A program made the translations under genes and the position numbers. 64,000 bases of DNA from assembly GCA_027563935.2 (NCBI GenBank), contig CM050448.1:120702493-120766492 (forward strand), in the 5' to 3' direction. Under the pieces are notes generated by a model. That model did no database searches. It saw only the letters and a list, made by a program, of their open reading frames with translations, and had not been told where the DNA came from. The stretch is from Costus lasius (Eukaryota; Streptophyta; Magnoliopsida; Zingiberales; Costaceae). The number at the start of each line of letters is the position of its first letter. Within the stretch, counting starts at the first letter, position 1. Shown here piece after piece: positions 12,465 to 23,164 of the stretch.

Positions 12465-13080
12465 TTACAGTCTGTGATGCGGGCACATTCGTAGCAACTC
12501 CTTAAAACGGTCCCAGGCTTCGTATAGCGACTCGCCTTCCCTCTGGCTAAAATTGGTTATCTGGTTCCTCAACTGAGCCGTCTTGCTCGGTGGGAAGTAT
12601 TTGGAGATGAACACATGAGAAAGCTGATCCCATGTAGTGATGGAGCCTTGAGGAAGGGATTGTAGCCATGCTCGCGCACGGTCCCTAAGAAAGAAGGGAA
12701 AAAGATGTAAATGTATAGCATCAAATGTTACCCCGTTTATCTTCATGGTATCACAATATTCAAGGAAAATAGACAAATATAAATTTGGATCGTCTTGTGG
12801 TGAACCGCTAAATTGGTTCTACTGAACCATATGCACAAGGGCTAGCTTGATCTCAAAGTTATTTGCTTCAACTGCCGGTCGAGCAATGCTAGAATGCAAG
12901 CCCTACACATTCGGTGCAGGAAAATCTCTTAGTGAGCGGTTCTGGTCCATTGCAACTGTATCAGGATGAGGTTCTTCAAGCTGTTGATCGTGGACTTTCC
13001 TTTGAGCTCGAAAGGTTCTTTCAATCTCGGGGTCTTTTGGCACTAGCTGACATGTTCTAATTGTTCTTGGCATGCACAGG
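12465..13080 (-). pseudogene. Gypsy gag N-terminal region, broken
   Basis: 12465-12776 encodes a classic retrotransposon gag domain, including RARAWLQSLPQGSITTWDQL and GESLYEAWDRFKEL. It is preceded in frame (to about 13080) by a gag leader with VHDQQLEEPHPD. That leader is interrupted by a TAG near 12820 (VQ*NQFSG). A second stop at 12465 separates it from the rest of gag. The particle-forming protein therefore cannot be made from this copy. Confidence 0.7.
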
Positions 13081-13231
13081 GTTAGCAGACCAGAGAATAA
13101 TATAAGCTTGAAGAATGAAAGAAGACAAGAAATATGAACAAATCAAGTAAAAGAAAAATAAAAAGCAAACAAAAATAAAAAATATCTAGTCTATCAACTC
13201 AACTATTTAATCGATATTGACTACGCCTTGC

Positions 13232-13249
13232 TCCCCGGCAATGGCGCCA
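13232..13249 (-). promoter_or_regulatory. Primer-binding site complementary to tRNA-Asp
   Basis: The minus strand reads TGGCGCCATTGCCGGGGA, complementary to the 3' end of plant tRNA-Asp with one mismatch to the usual form. It lies 6 bp from the LTR edge at 13256, as expected for minus-strand priming. Confidence 0.75.
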
Positions 13250-13255
13250 AAAACT

Positions 13256-14269
13256 TGATAGGCCCCGCAAGTGTACGGGTTCTATCGAAGTAGTAAAATA
13301 TCGTCTCAAGGGAGCGAGGTGTCAAGTACCGACTTTTCGTGTCATTGAAAGCTAGACAATTCAAATTCAAAATGAAATAATTTCACTATGACTAAATTAT
13401 CGAATTGAAAAATCAACGACTATAAGGGAAAGTTACAGTTTTAGAAGTGTTCGGAACTTCAGGTTTTACCACGTTGAATGCTTTATATGCAAAACATTGA
13501 ATCAGATTGAAATAGAAAACGGATCTCCTTCTCTCGAAGAGCAAAATCGCCCTCCTTCGCCCTAGGTCACGTTCCTTCAAAGTTCGAACCCTCTAACTGC
13601 CCAAAATCCTTGCTTTTGTTCTTCCCTCGAAGCCTTGTGCGGATAGGAAGATTAATTGGGAATTTCCCCCAATTTCCTAGCATCAAGAGCGTCGAATTTG
13701 ATGAAAAACGGACGAAGGGTCGCGATCTGCGGAAGCAATCACGGGTGTGATCGCCGTCACGGCCAGGCCGTGATGAGTTCTCAAACCTGCAACGAAGAGA
13801 TCACGGCCGTGACGATCGACACGGGCATGCCGTGATGAGTCCGCAAAATCCAAGAATGCTCGTCACGTCCGTGATGCGGCTGGTGATGAGTTCGGCTGAC
13901 TTTCGGTGAGATGGCCATCACGGCCGTGATGGAGAACACAGGTAGGCCGTGACAGAGACCACGCCCGTGATCGAATACGCTGATACATGGTGTGGGCGCC
14001 GAGTTGATCACGGCCGTGATGAGCATCCATAACTCCAAAAATTTTCAAAAATTTCCTATATGATGCTCACAATGTCTTGAACCTTTCCATAACTTCACAT
14101 CTTCAAAATATTGTCGAAAATAGAGAGAAATAACCTGTATTTCATAAATTATCGAAAAATAGTGAAAATTCTGAACTTAATGGAAAAAGATTCAAAATAA
14201 TAGTATATATGCAAGACTTAAGCCTTAAAAGAGGATATAAATAAGACTTTAAATCCGGTAAAAATAACA
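13256..14269 (-). repeat. Gypsy LTR with palindromic TCACGGCCGTGA blocks
   Basis: Begins at the base next to the primer site (plus strand 'tgataggccccgcaagtg'). Between 13700 and 14030 at least six blocks resemble ATCACGGCCGTGAT, several of them self-complementary, spaced by 30-60 bp. The far edge is placed at 14269 only because it gives TG...CA ends. Confidence 0.5.
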
Positions 14270-14270
14270 T

Positions 14271-14640
14271 GCATGAGGATGCAGCCTATATTATCATGGA
14301 TACAACCTACATTATTGTGGATGCAACCTGTATTATTGTGGATACAGCCTGTATTATCATGGATGCAGCCTGCATTATCGTGGATACAACCTCCATTATC
14401 ATGGATGCAGTCTGTATTATCGTAGATGCAGCCTATATTATTATGAATACAGCCTACATTATCGTGGATTCAATCTACATTATTGTGGATGCAGCCTATA
14501 TTATCGTGGATACAGCCTACATTATCGTGGATGCAATCTACATTATTGTGGATGCAGCCTATATTATCGTGGATACAGCCTACATTATCGTGGATGCAGC
14601 CTGTATAAATATTCACAATCATGGAGACTGTATCCACGAT
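14271..14640 (+). repeat. 21-bp minisatellite, open in one frame
   Basis: About 16 copies of a 21-bp unit (such as 'gtggatgcagcctatatta' plus two bases). 'gatgcagcc' and 'gatacagcc' versions often alternate, giving a 42-bp higher-order period. Because 21 is a multiple of three, the plus strand stays open from 14269 to 14649 and would read as repeated (A/T)YIIVD heptads. I regard this as a repeat and not a gene. Confidence 0.85.
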
Positions 14641-14649
14641 TTTTTTTAA

Positions 14650-15422
14650 TATCCATGATTGTGGATAAAGTCTACTCGGTTGTGGATATAAAAAAAAAGG
14701 GACATTTGTTGAGCTGTTTATTTTTTTGAGATTCGCAAAAGTAGAAGACTTTAGGATTCGATTCTTAAATCTTAGAGGGCGCTGCCCAAAAATTACTGGG
14801 CAGCAAGACTGCCGAGGAAATTTTTTCTACAAGGGCACCAAATCCAAAATTTGTTTCCTTGAGTTTCATTGAACGCTGCTTAATCATGAAAAGGCGAACA
14901 AAGATCAACACATTGTTGCCACATCTTCCATTGATTCAAGCAAATGTGGATGCAAACAAAAAAATTTCCTCTCAAACCCATACCCCGTTGTTGATGTAAA
15001 TATAAAGTCTTATTCAATTCATATTGTTCAACTCCCCGAACTCGAAGTCATGTTCTCAAAGCTACGACCACTCGCCATTCTCGAGTCTTGTCCGTCATCT
15101 GCCTTAATAGCAAAACCTGTTGTCGATCATGTTGTTTTTGATGCTTCTGAGTGTCGTTGAAACTCTTCGTGGCATTGTAGCCAGTAGTAGCCCAAGCAAA
15201 GGGGTCGCGTAGTATCAGTCATTCCCGCTCCCCTGCCGACTCTTCACTACTAGTGTCATCTTGTTCATCGCACTAAGTTTCCCTCGTCGTGGTTGAAGCA
15301 TTGTCGTCAATTGTCATTGTAGCCTAAAGTCACTAAAGAATAGTCACCGAGACAATCTCCTTGGCTCAGAATCAATCATCGCTGCGGCCACTTCCCGGGA
15401 CTGGAAATTCTATCGCCATCAT
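14650..15422. other. Repeat-derived intergenic DNA
   Basis: No gene seen. 14830-14940 is a close copy of 61510-61625 (both contain 'atccaaaatttgtttccttg' and 'aatcatgaaaaggcgaac'), so it is a dispersed repeat of unknown family. Confidence 0.45.
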
Positions 15423-15590
15423 CTATAAGCTAAAAAAAGGAAGAAGAAGTCTGCTACCTTTCTTGCCTTCTCTCTCGCCAACTTTTTGTACCTTAACATA
15501 TTCAACAGGTTTGCCCCCGCGTTCTAGAATAAGCGCTTGGTAGTGAACGAAAGCCAGAGCATCGGCACAACTCTCAAAACCCTCTCTAGG
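15423..15590 (-). pseudogene. Unidentified exon-like coding remnant
   Basis: The minus strand reads an uninterrupted 55 codons ending in TAG. It begins PREGFESCADALAFVHYQ and continues through ERGGKPVEYVKVQKV. Composition and codon pattern look like real coding sequence. A second copy at about 50980-51146 keeps the first 27 codons (PREGFESCVDALAFVHYQ) but then shifts frame by one inserted base. I do not recognise the family. It is probably one exon of a host gene caught up in the segmental duplication. Confidence 0.4.
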
Positions 15591-16550
15591 CAAGTTTAAT
15601 ATAGTTGAAACTTATAGTTTTTGCTAGTTGAAAAAATACTGATTGAAAAGTACCTAATTGAAAAAGTTTGAAAATGTTTGGGTTGATAGAATTTGACTTA
15701 TCACTATGAACATAACATTCCATTCACTCACCGATTTCATAAGTAGATGTACAGAACATTGAATTGTAGCAGTTTTATTAAACGTACTAGACCTTATTTC
15801 TTTTGCAAAAACAATGTTCAGAGATGAATATAAAGTTAAACAAAAGAAGCACCAACATGCGTAAGAAGCTTGTTGAGCAGATCGGCAGAAGCTCTTTGGG
15901 TGGCCACGAGAGGAAGATCAGTGTCTTGCTTAGGTCGGCGATGAGAAGAGGATTGGCGGCGTCAGGAGGAGGAAGAACTCGCGTGCAATAGTTTTTTAGC
16001 AATGAAAGGAAGGTCAGTGGCGCGAGGAAGATCTGTGGTGTTGAGAGGAAGATCGGCGGCGACAGAGGAAGAAAAATTGGCGTCGTGGTTCCAGTGGAAG
16101 AGAGTGGCATGTGAAAAAGAGTCGGGTGCGAGGGTTTTTATGCGCAATTTGATAAATGAGTTATTAAATGACTTATTTAATAGTCGTATTTGGATTAGAC
16201 GGTTTGACCCAGTTAATTAAATAGATCGTATTTGGGTTAGCTTAATTGGGTCATGAGTTACAGCTGACACAACTCTTTTATGATCCGCTGATCTGAATTG
16301 CCAGTAGAAATAAGATAAAGAAAATAGATAAAAAAATGAGAGAGAAGGAAGAAAAAGAATAAAGGAGAAGTTATTTACAACAAACGACAACAATTGAAAA
16401 AAAAAATTCAAGAAAGAAGAATAATGAAACAGAAAAAGAGAGAAAAAGAGACGATGTAGAAATGAAAGGTGCATTAAGACGGTGCCACCATCCACGGAAT
16501 TTTTTTCTCGAGATTAACCATTCCACCAACTTTGTATCAACCACATACTA
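15591..16550. repeat. Segmental duplication block (copy 1)
   Basis: 15591-15685 matches 51147-51240, 15686-16130 matches 53812-54230, and 16330-16550 matches 56180-56405, in the same order and orientation. In both copies TPS sequence follows to the right. The open frames at about 15787-16220 on both strands are duplicated along with the DNA and show no recognisable domain. Confidence 0.7.
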
Positions 16551-16555
16551 GCTGT

Positions 16556-17250
16556 CACGCCCAGAATTAGGGTAACAAATTTTTAATTAAAAAACATTCG
16601 AGTCAACACTTTGACTCGCACCCAAGCACGCCCACGCAGGGGCTAAGCGGCTGAACCGCTGATCCAGGCGCGACCGGTAGAAGCACGTCCTCAACTTACT
16701 CCTCAGCCTATCCCAGATGGCCACCTCGATTCTCGTCTCGACGAATCATCGACCGCCACATCTGCCACGGACCGCTGCACGAACCAGCTCCAACGTCCAC
16801 CAAAAATACATAACCCGAGACTCGACGCCGGCGCAGTGCGCGTACGAGTCTGGTACACCGGAAAAGAAGCAAATCCGCACGCAGGCGGAGGCGCACACTC
16901 ACACAGGAGACGACGTCACGCAGGACGCCGAGCACACGCCCTAACTCCGACTAGACCACACGCAGGCGATCGAATACAACTCTCGCCCAACAGGGGACAT
17001 CTCGCAGACGTCCGGCACAACAAACGGCAAACGCCGGCAACAACACACAAGGCCGACGCACTTGACCGGAGCACGGAGAGGGGCGAGGAGACGCCGACCG
17101 AGAAAGACAACTCAGCCAGGAGCACGAGGCTCGGGGAGCCGGAGAGAGGAATACGCCGGCCGAGGACAGCTGATCGGCCGGGAACAGGAACCGCGTCCGG
17201 AACCCGCTAGAGGCACGTGCACACCAACCAAAGCGTGTGCACGCAAAACG
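16556..17250. mobile_element. GC-rich insertion inside the duplicated block
   Basis: The paired copy at 56405 runs straight from the duplicated block into TPS intron/exon DNA. Here about 695 bp of GC-rich DNA intervenes, beginning 'tgtcacgcccagaattaggg', a start typical of plant LTRs. The right junction lies within a TPS last exon. No clear duplication of the target site is visible, so the insertion may be combined with a deletion. Long open frames on both strands look compositional. Confidence 0.4.
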
Positions 17251-17465
17251 GTTGTATGAGTAACATTGAGATGTTGTTTTTTGTGTTGTTCCAAGATTCA
17301 ATGAATTCATCAATATTTTTGTATACAACTTCAACCATTTGCATATAACTAACCATTATGTCCAACAAAGATATAGGGATTTTCCATCCATTAAACTCAG
17401 GCGCTCCTTGTTTATATGCTTCCATACATCTTCGACAATAGCTCTAAGCTTATCGTAGCCACATT
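17251..17465 (-). pseudogene. TPS last-exon fragment
   Basis: Matches the middle of TPS exon 7 of the intact copies (ISLLDIMVSYMQMVEVVYKN, then [12 protein letters not shown]). It is cut on the left by the GC-rich insert and on the right within the 'AYDKLRAIVED' region. It is an isolated fragment just downstream of the intact TPS gene at 17884 and on the same strand. Confidence 0.75.
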
Positions 17466-17883
17466 AGTGTGTTTTTTTTCACTCCTCAACAAAACAAGGG
17501 GAAATCACTCTAATTTCATCATTTCTTTTTCTTTCTCTCTTAGAAAACCAAGAAAAATGGATTTTCCATCCATTCCTCTTTTCTTTTCCTAAAAAAAATA
17601 GGGGGTAAATATAAAGCCCTTGATAGAGGACACAGGGGAAAGAATATATGACTCAACCATTAAGGGACTACTAGTAATAGTGGCTACATAACTCAATCCA
17701 AGGAAACCAGTACATGAGAATATGACATAGGATCATTCTAACTCAATATATTTATCCATATATATATTTAGGAATAAGAATATGATGCATACTAGTCTTC
17801 TAGATTATGACAAACCTCTGTTTCTCTCTCATACACTCACATACACACATATTCATATTATAAGTATGCATATTTGAATGCTA
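17466..17883. other. Intergenic; includes TPS 3' flank
   Basis: No gene. 17715-17880 is the conserved 3' flank seen behind other TPS copies ('gaatatgacataggatcatt', then a dinucleotide-rich stretch with 'cacatacacac'). Confidence 0.5.
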
Positions 17884-20146
17884 TCAGGTAGGAACCGGTT
17901 GTACAAGTAAGACTAAAATGTTATTTTTTGTGTTGTTCGAGGCATCGGTGTATTCATCAATGTCTTTGTATATAACTTCAATCATCCGTGAATAATTGAC
18001 TATTCTGTCAAGCAAAGCCATAGGGATGGTTGAATTGACGCACTCCTTGCTTATATCCTTCCATGCATCTTCGACCATATCTCTCAGCTTATCATATGCC
18101 ACATTCACATCAGCTCCATATTCTTTCATATAACATTGCACAGTGGAAGCTACATGTTCCCTTGTTTGCTCACGCTGCATTAGGAAAAGAGAATTAATCA
18201 GAGGGAAAAGAAAAAGCTGGCAAAAGTAGTTCTACAGGATTTCTCTTTCATTTCTTTTATCATTTCTTTCCCCTTGTTGTTAGAAGTGCACAAGATTACC
18301 ACATGAGATTTTATGTCATTCACGACACGGCATATTAATGAAGAGGCTTTAACAATTGTAGGGAAATCGATGAGCCACTTGAATGCCTCCTCTGTTGCTT
18401 CCTCTCCCATTCCAACAAAAGCAGCACATATTAGCATAGGATATGCTGAAGTAAGCAGTGTAAGTTGTAGATGTTCTTCTAGTGTCGCCACATAGTGTCT
18501 ATTTGCCCATTTGTTTTCCTGGAGATATCCTCTTACTAAAGCTTTCATCTACTCTCATAGCAAAAGAAAAAAATTTATTAAGTTATATACATAAAATCAT
18601 AAATGCATAAGTTTATTTAAAAAAAATACTAATCTAAACTTTTATCAAATATATAATATACATCATTAAGAAAAACATTTGCTAAAAAAAAGTTACCATT
18701 TCCTTAAGGTAAAACATACGGTACTTCTCATTGGGTTTCAACATATCCTCTATTTTTTCAAATGTGTCAAGGAACATAAGATAGTACTGCTTCATATACT
18801 CAGGTAGCTCATCAGCAATATCAGCATCCCACCTACGTATATTTAGCTTCCATTAAAACTCAGTGCCAATAAAATCAATACTTTAGTTAATTTATATTTA
18901 AGATAGTAAGAACCTTTCAATTGCTTTGGTGAGCAGTTGACTCTCCTCCAAAGTGCTATGGAGATCATAAATGTCATCCAGGATTGAAGTTAGAGAAATG
19001 ACCATTGAAGCTATTACTCGTGCACGAGAATATTTTGGTTCATAATAGACTCCAAGGATCCAGTAATAACACTCCACCACTCGGTCACGTGCAAAATTAA
19101 AGTTTTTGGAGGGGGCCAAATGCTCGTTCCACCAACTTCATATTAGCCACAAACAAAATTAGAGCTTTTAGTAGTGCAAATTATTTTTACTTTGTATGTA
19201 TATGATAACTATAACTTACATGGAAATATCCTTGACTTCCTCGCAATGAAGAGATTGCAATATATTATAATCGAGTTTTGCGAGTTCTAGTATTGCATCA
19301 TTTTTGGTTGACTCCTCTTGCAAAATGGAGATGTATTCTTTCGCCAATAGCCTCCTCATTTGCCTACACAATGGGATCTCAAGAGAACTCATTACTTGCT
19401 TCGCAAGAGGTGGTTCGAGATTTCTTAAGAGTGACACAAGTTCCTTTCGTGTGAAAATAATTGCTTCATCAAGAATGGTCTCTCCATGAGTTCGAAGATA
19501 AGCCGCATTATATAAGCTTAATAGTCCCTTCACATCACCTTTCAAGCATAACATAAAACTATTGTTCTCGTCTTTGAACTTGTTAAAGACATCTACAAAA
19601 ATCACATAATTAGTTTTTTCTTTAAAATGAAATCTTAAAAAATATAAAATGTATACACATACGAGGAGAGACATGGTATCCTTGTTGCCTAAGCAATCGA
19701 AATCTGAGAGCAATTTCGTAAAGATCAAACCCGATATCAAAATTTGCATTATAAATATGACTTAATGCTTCTTTTACTTCCTTCTCAAAATGGTGCTCCA
19801 GGCCAAGAAGTTGTATGGAGTCAACCAAGTTCATAGTGTGCAGGAGATTCGTTCTAGTAGCATCCTTGAACAAGCTTCTCACTTGCTCCTTTAGCTCATC
19901 CACTCTACTACTGGTTGCAACATACTTCTGCGTTCAATATAATCCAATATTTACAGCCAACTAATATCAATAAATGTTAAATCTGAAATGGATATATGAT
20001 AAGCTAATTTAACAAAGTTGGATGCATACACATGCCTGCATAGAAGAAGATTGCCCATGAATGATAAAGTGATCACCCCAAACACTAGCATGATATTCAA
20101 CCGATTTGAGAGCCAAAGCTTTATCTGGGGAACCCATCTCCTCCAT
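17884..20146 (-). CDS. Sesquiterpene synthase-like (TPS-a type), intact
   Basis: Seven exons: 20036-20146, 19663-19927, 19220-19592, 18914-19135, 18697-18832, 18300-18548 and 17884-18174. They total 549 codons (548 aa), which is normal for a cytosolic sesquiterpene synthase that ionises and cyclises farnesyl diphosphate. Residue landmarks are HASVWGD (about 19-25), RDR (266-268), DDIYD (303-307, first Mg site) and NDIKSHVRE (446-454, second Mg site with N446, S450, E454). There is no plastid transit peptide and no RRx8W. The start at 20146 gives [14 protein letters not shown]. Intron 1 begins with GC (CAG|GCATGT) and ends with AG; the other introns are GT-AG. This is the middle of three large TPS copies, all on the minus strand. 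Product specificity cannot be read from sequence. No stops or frameshifts are seen. Confidence 0.92.
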
Positions 20147-20241
20147 TTTAACTCAAACAAGTATTTCTCGGAGGGGCAAAGCTGTGGTGTATTATCTTCT
20201 TTTTAGGGATGCATGAGAACATTTGATGTTTCTCATACTCC

Positions 20242-20252
20242 ATATATATATT
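20242..20252 (-). promoter_or_regulatory. TATA box upstream of the intact TPS gene
   Basis: The minus strand reads a TATATATATG run about 100 bp before the start codon at 20146. This is a reasonable core-promoter position. Confidence 0.45.
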
Positions 20253-20439
20253 TGTGAAAGCAAGGCTGTTGCATTTCTCGGTCATGAAACAGAAAGATGA
20301 ACAACTCAGCTAAGTTTATTGTATGCCTGACCCAGCCTTGTCAAATCTATCATTAGATAACAAGCATACATCAATTCATAATGCTATGTGAATGTTTTTA
20401 AATTTTATATCACTAATCGCTATTCAAGAGCTCACCTAA

Positions 20440-20670
20440 CGATTAGTCTCAATCAAAATACCCATAATGGAAGGGAGGCACCCCTCATTTAGACCATGCT
20501 TGTCGTGCATCATAAATTTGGTTAGTCTTTGTTTTATTTCCTTGTCAAAATGACAGTCCAATCCAAAAAGTTGGATGGAATCGATCAATTTTAACCTTGA
20601 CAAGATGGGCATATGCTGCATCCCAGAGCAAGCTTCTCACTTGCTCCTTGAGCTCTTCCACTCCGCCCTA
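20440..20670 (-). pseudogene. TPS exon 2 fragment
   Basis: Related to TPS exon 2: the minus strand shows [12 protein letters not shown], then after a frame change LIDSIQLFGLDCHFDKEIK. The rest of the exon is scrambled. It lies upstream of the intact gene at 17884-20146. Confidence 0.7.
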
Positions 20671-21234
20671 AAACCCTCGCACGGGCTTCCTCCGTTCTTT
20701 CCATATCCGTCTATATAAAACTATTCAAGAACTTTGGATTTTCCCGAAAACTCCAACATACATTGTATTATTGATTATGATTGTCTACTTATCAAACCAG
20801 CTGCTTTGATTCGACGTGCAGTTGTCTAGTTACAATTAGCAAACTATTTATGTCTCAGTTAAATCATTGCATCGGAGAGACGTATCCACTCTTTCAAATT
20901 TTCTCGCCTCTATGTCCATTGTCACGTCCTGTGCTATCATAATTTTAAATCCTAAACATAACAATACTTTTATCTCCAACAATAAAATAAATTACTTATG
21001 TCTTATCATGTCATGTCATATGATACAACTTATTTATTAAACCGATTACTCTGAGTCCTATTGTTATCTATTTAATAAATGAGTCATGTTTGCGTTCTAT
21101 ACATTGACTCGTTTGTGTCATGCATAAACGTGTCATAGGTCAAGTATAACATGACTCATTGTGTCATAGGTCAAGTATAACACGACTCATTGTGACTTGT
21201 GAATATAAATTGCTAGCCCTAGTTATAGTGTAGT
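20671..21234. other. No gene seen
   Basis: AT-rich DNA with short direct repeats, for example two copies of 'gtcataggtcaagtataaca' near 21133-21183. No coding signal. Confidence 0.4.
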
Positions 21235-21510
21235 TTTTTTTTTGCCTCCTCTTTAAAAAAGAAGATTGTTCTCTCGCCAAGAGCCTCCTCATTCTTCTTC
21301 ATAATGGAATATTAAGAGAATTCAACACTTGCTTTGCAAGAGGTGACTCAAGATTACCTAAAGATCAACAAAAGTTTTCTCCTAAAAATAATTGCTTTTA
21401 TTGTCTCCGCTTGAGTTTGACAATAAGCTCTATTGTATAATCTTAACAATCCCTTTACTTGACCTAAGCTTGACATCTTTAAACTTGTTAAAAACATCTT
21501 AAAAATCACA
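21235..21510 (-). pseudogene. TPS exon 3 fragment
   Basis: Degraded match to TPS exon 3: the stretches coding 'ARRMRRLLA'-like text, 'LGQVKGLLRLYN' and 'VFNKFK' are recognisable, but frames are broken. It continues the run of broken TPS pieces right of the intact copy. Confidence 0.65.
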
Positions 21511-22019
21511 CGAGTAAGTTTTTTTACTTGGTAATTTTTTTTGGATAAATTCATGAAATTAAGCTTTTAAACTAATTTTTAATTTGAACGTTAGACTTGC
21601 ATTATAATTAGTGCTCTACGTTGAAGGGCAATCATAATTTCTCCACATTGAAAGACGGCAAGAGTTCTGGATAGGGATGGCAACGGGTCGGGTACCCGCA
21701 TTTTTTGCACTACCCATAACCGAACCCGACTAACTACCCGATTATCCCTACCCGATTATCTACCCGATTTTTTTCTAACACTGCTACCCAAACCTGACCC
21801 CGAATATAATTTTACTACCCGTATACTACCCGAACCCTATAAATACCCGATTTACATATAAGTACCTTGAATAATTTGTATACCCATTTACATATACGGG
21901 TCGGGTTTAATGGGTACCCGCTAAACCCGACCCGATTATTATATATGACATAATTGTTTCAGGCTTTCAGCTTAATAAATATATTTGTAAAAAAAAATAA
22001 ACTTCAAAATTTTATAGCA

Positions 22020-22087
22020 AGTTCGACGATATATATAGCAAGTTCGACAATAATTATTGTCGAACTTGCTATATATATCGTCGAACT
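22020..22087. repeat. 68-bp perfect palindrome
   Basis: The sequence equals its own reverse complement over 68 bp, centred between 22053 and 22054 (centre 'aataattatt'). It lies inside the hAT-type MITE. Confidence 0.95.
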
Positions 22088-22237
22088 GATTCTTTTATAG
22101 CAAGTTCGACAATAATTATCGTCGAACTTGTTATATATATCGTTTATAGCAAGTTCGACGATATATATATAACAAGTTCGACAATAATTATTGTCGAACT
22201 TGTTATATATATCGTCGAACTGGTTCAAACATAACTA

Positions 22238-22305
22238 AGTTCGACGATATATATAGCAAGTTCGACAATAATTATTGTCGAACTTGCTATATATATCGTC
22301 GAACT
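22238..22305. repeat. Second identical 68-bp palindrome
   Basis: Identical to 22020-22087. A third, near-perfect version lies at about 22150-22220 with slightly longer TA arms. The repeats suggest internal tandem amplification of a fold-back unit. Confidence 0.95.
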
Positions 22306-22546
22306 GGTTCTTTTATAGCAAGTTCGACAATATATATATCAAGTTCAACAATATATATAATCGGGTTCGGGTAGCGGATATCCGGACTATACTACCCGAA
22401 CCCGACCTGAACCCGACTCGGGTAGCAATTTCATTACCCATACCCGAACCGAACCCGATTAATAACTATCCGATTACCTATAATCGGGTTCGGGTAGCGC
22501 GGGTACCCACTAAAATTGTACCCAGACTGCCATCCCTAGTTCTGGA

Positions 22547-23164
22547 CTTACATCTAACCCTTGATGCTGCTTTAAAAGTCGTGTAGCATTGATTCATCTC
22601 CTTTTGCACGACTTTTAAAGCAGAATGAACGCTCGAAATGAATGCGCCTAACATTCCTTAGGTGGGCTCCCCGCCGAGGAAATTTTTTCGTTTTTGCCTC
22701 AGTTAAACCTAATTTATTTTTAAAAATATCTTATATTAATTTTAATATAAATGCCTATATAAAAATTGAAAAATAAATATTAAAAAAATTAATTTGTTCA
22801 CTTTAACTCAAAATTTTAGAGTTGAATTAAAAATTGATATAAAATTTTTATCAAAATAATTATGAACTAAACTAAATAGAAGTGGTTTAGATAAAAATTG
22901 AACATTTTTTTTAAAAAAAAGCCTAGTTTAATTTGAGTTGATTTTTTTGGATTTATCCCAAAATCGAGCATACCTAACTCTGCATTAGTTTTCACTTTTC
23001 TATGTGTATTTTCTACATGTAAGCATTTAATCACCTCTAAAAATTATAGCACCTTTGATTGAGAGATCTATGTTATAAAATAAAATAGTTGAACAAAATG
23101 ATTCATTAAACATTATAACAAAAATACATAATTGAGTTCCGAAAGAAAATGACATAAGAGAAAA
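22547..23164. other. No gene; left part of a dispersed repeat
   Basis: AT-rich. About 22980-23100 (with 'gattgagagatctatgttat') resembles 60530-60560 and 61740-61790, where it also precedes the same minisatellite. It probably belongs to one larger repeat family. Confidence 0.45.

Larger units (their letters stand above)
10990..14269 (-). mobile_element. Ty3/gypsy retrotransposon, 5' part (LTR, PBS, gag, protease)
   Basis: Reading on the minus strand, a long terminal repeat (13256 rightward, probable far end about 14269) is followed by a primer-binding site, a gag region (about 13080-11900) and a protease domain (to about 11007). Reverse transcriptase, integrase and the second LTR are missing. 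The truncated 3' side abuts a TPS 3' flank. The tRNA-Asp primer site and gag style suggest the Athila/Tat side of gypsy. The outer LTR boundary is inferred from a TG...CA pair and is uncertain. Confidence 0.75.
21672..22538. mobile_element. hAT-type MITE with internal palindromes (copy 1)
   Basis: 867 bp bounded by the inverted ends TAGGGATGGCA and TGCCATCCCTA and by a perfect 8-bp target duplication, GTTCTGGA (21664-21671 and 22539-22546), the hAT signature. Sub-terminal parts repeat CGGGTTCGGGT-like text. The core (about 22010-22350) is a nest of palindromes built from GTTCGACAATAATTATTGTC. There is no transposase, so it is non-autonomous. Confidence 0.88.

Noticed and set aside
14271..14640. 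CRISPR-like regular repeat
   Set aside because: Units are contiguous with no unique spacers, and the genome is eukaryotic.
14269..14649. 126-residue protein of repeated (A/T)YIIVD
   Set aside because: Pure translation of a 21-bp minisatellite. No promoter or conservation evidence.
16708..17334. Overlapping Arg/Ala/Pro-rich frames on both strands
   Set aside because: Compositional frames in a GC-rich insert. No domain, and some run into unrelated TPS exon DNA.
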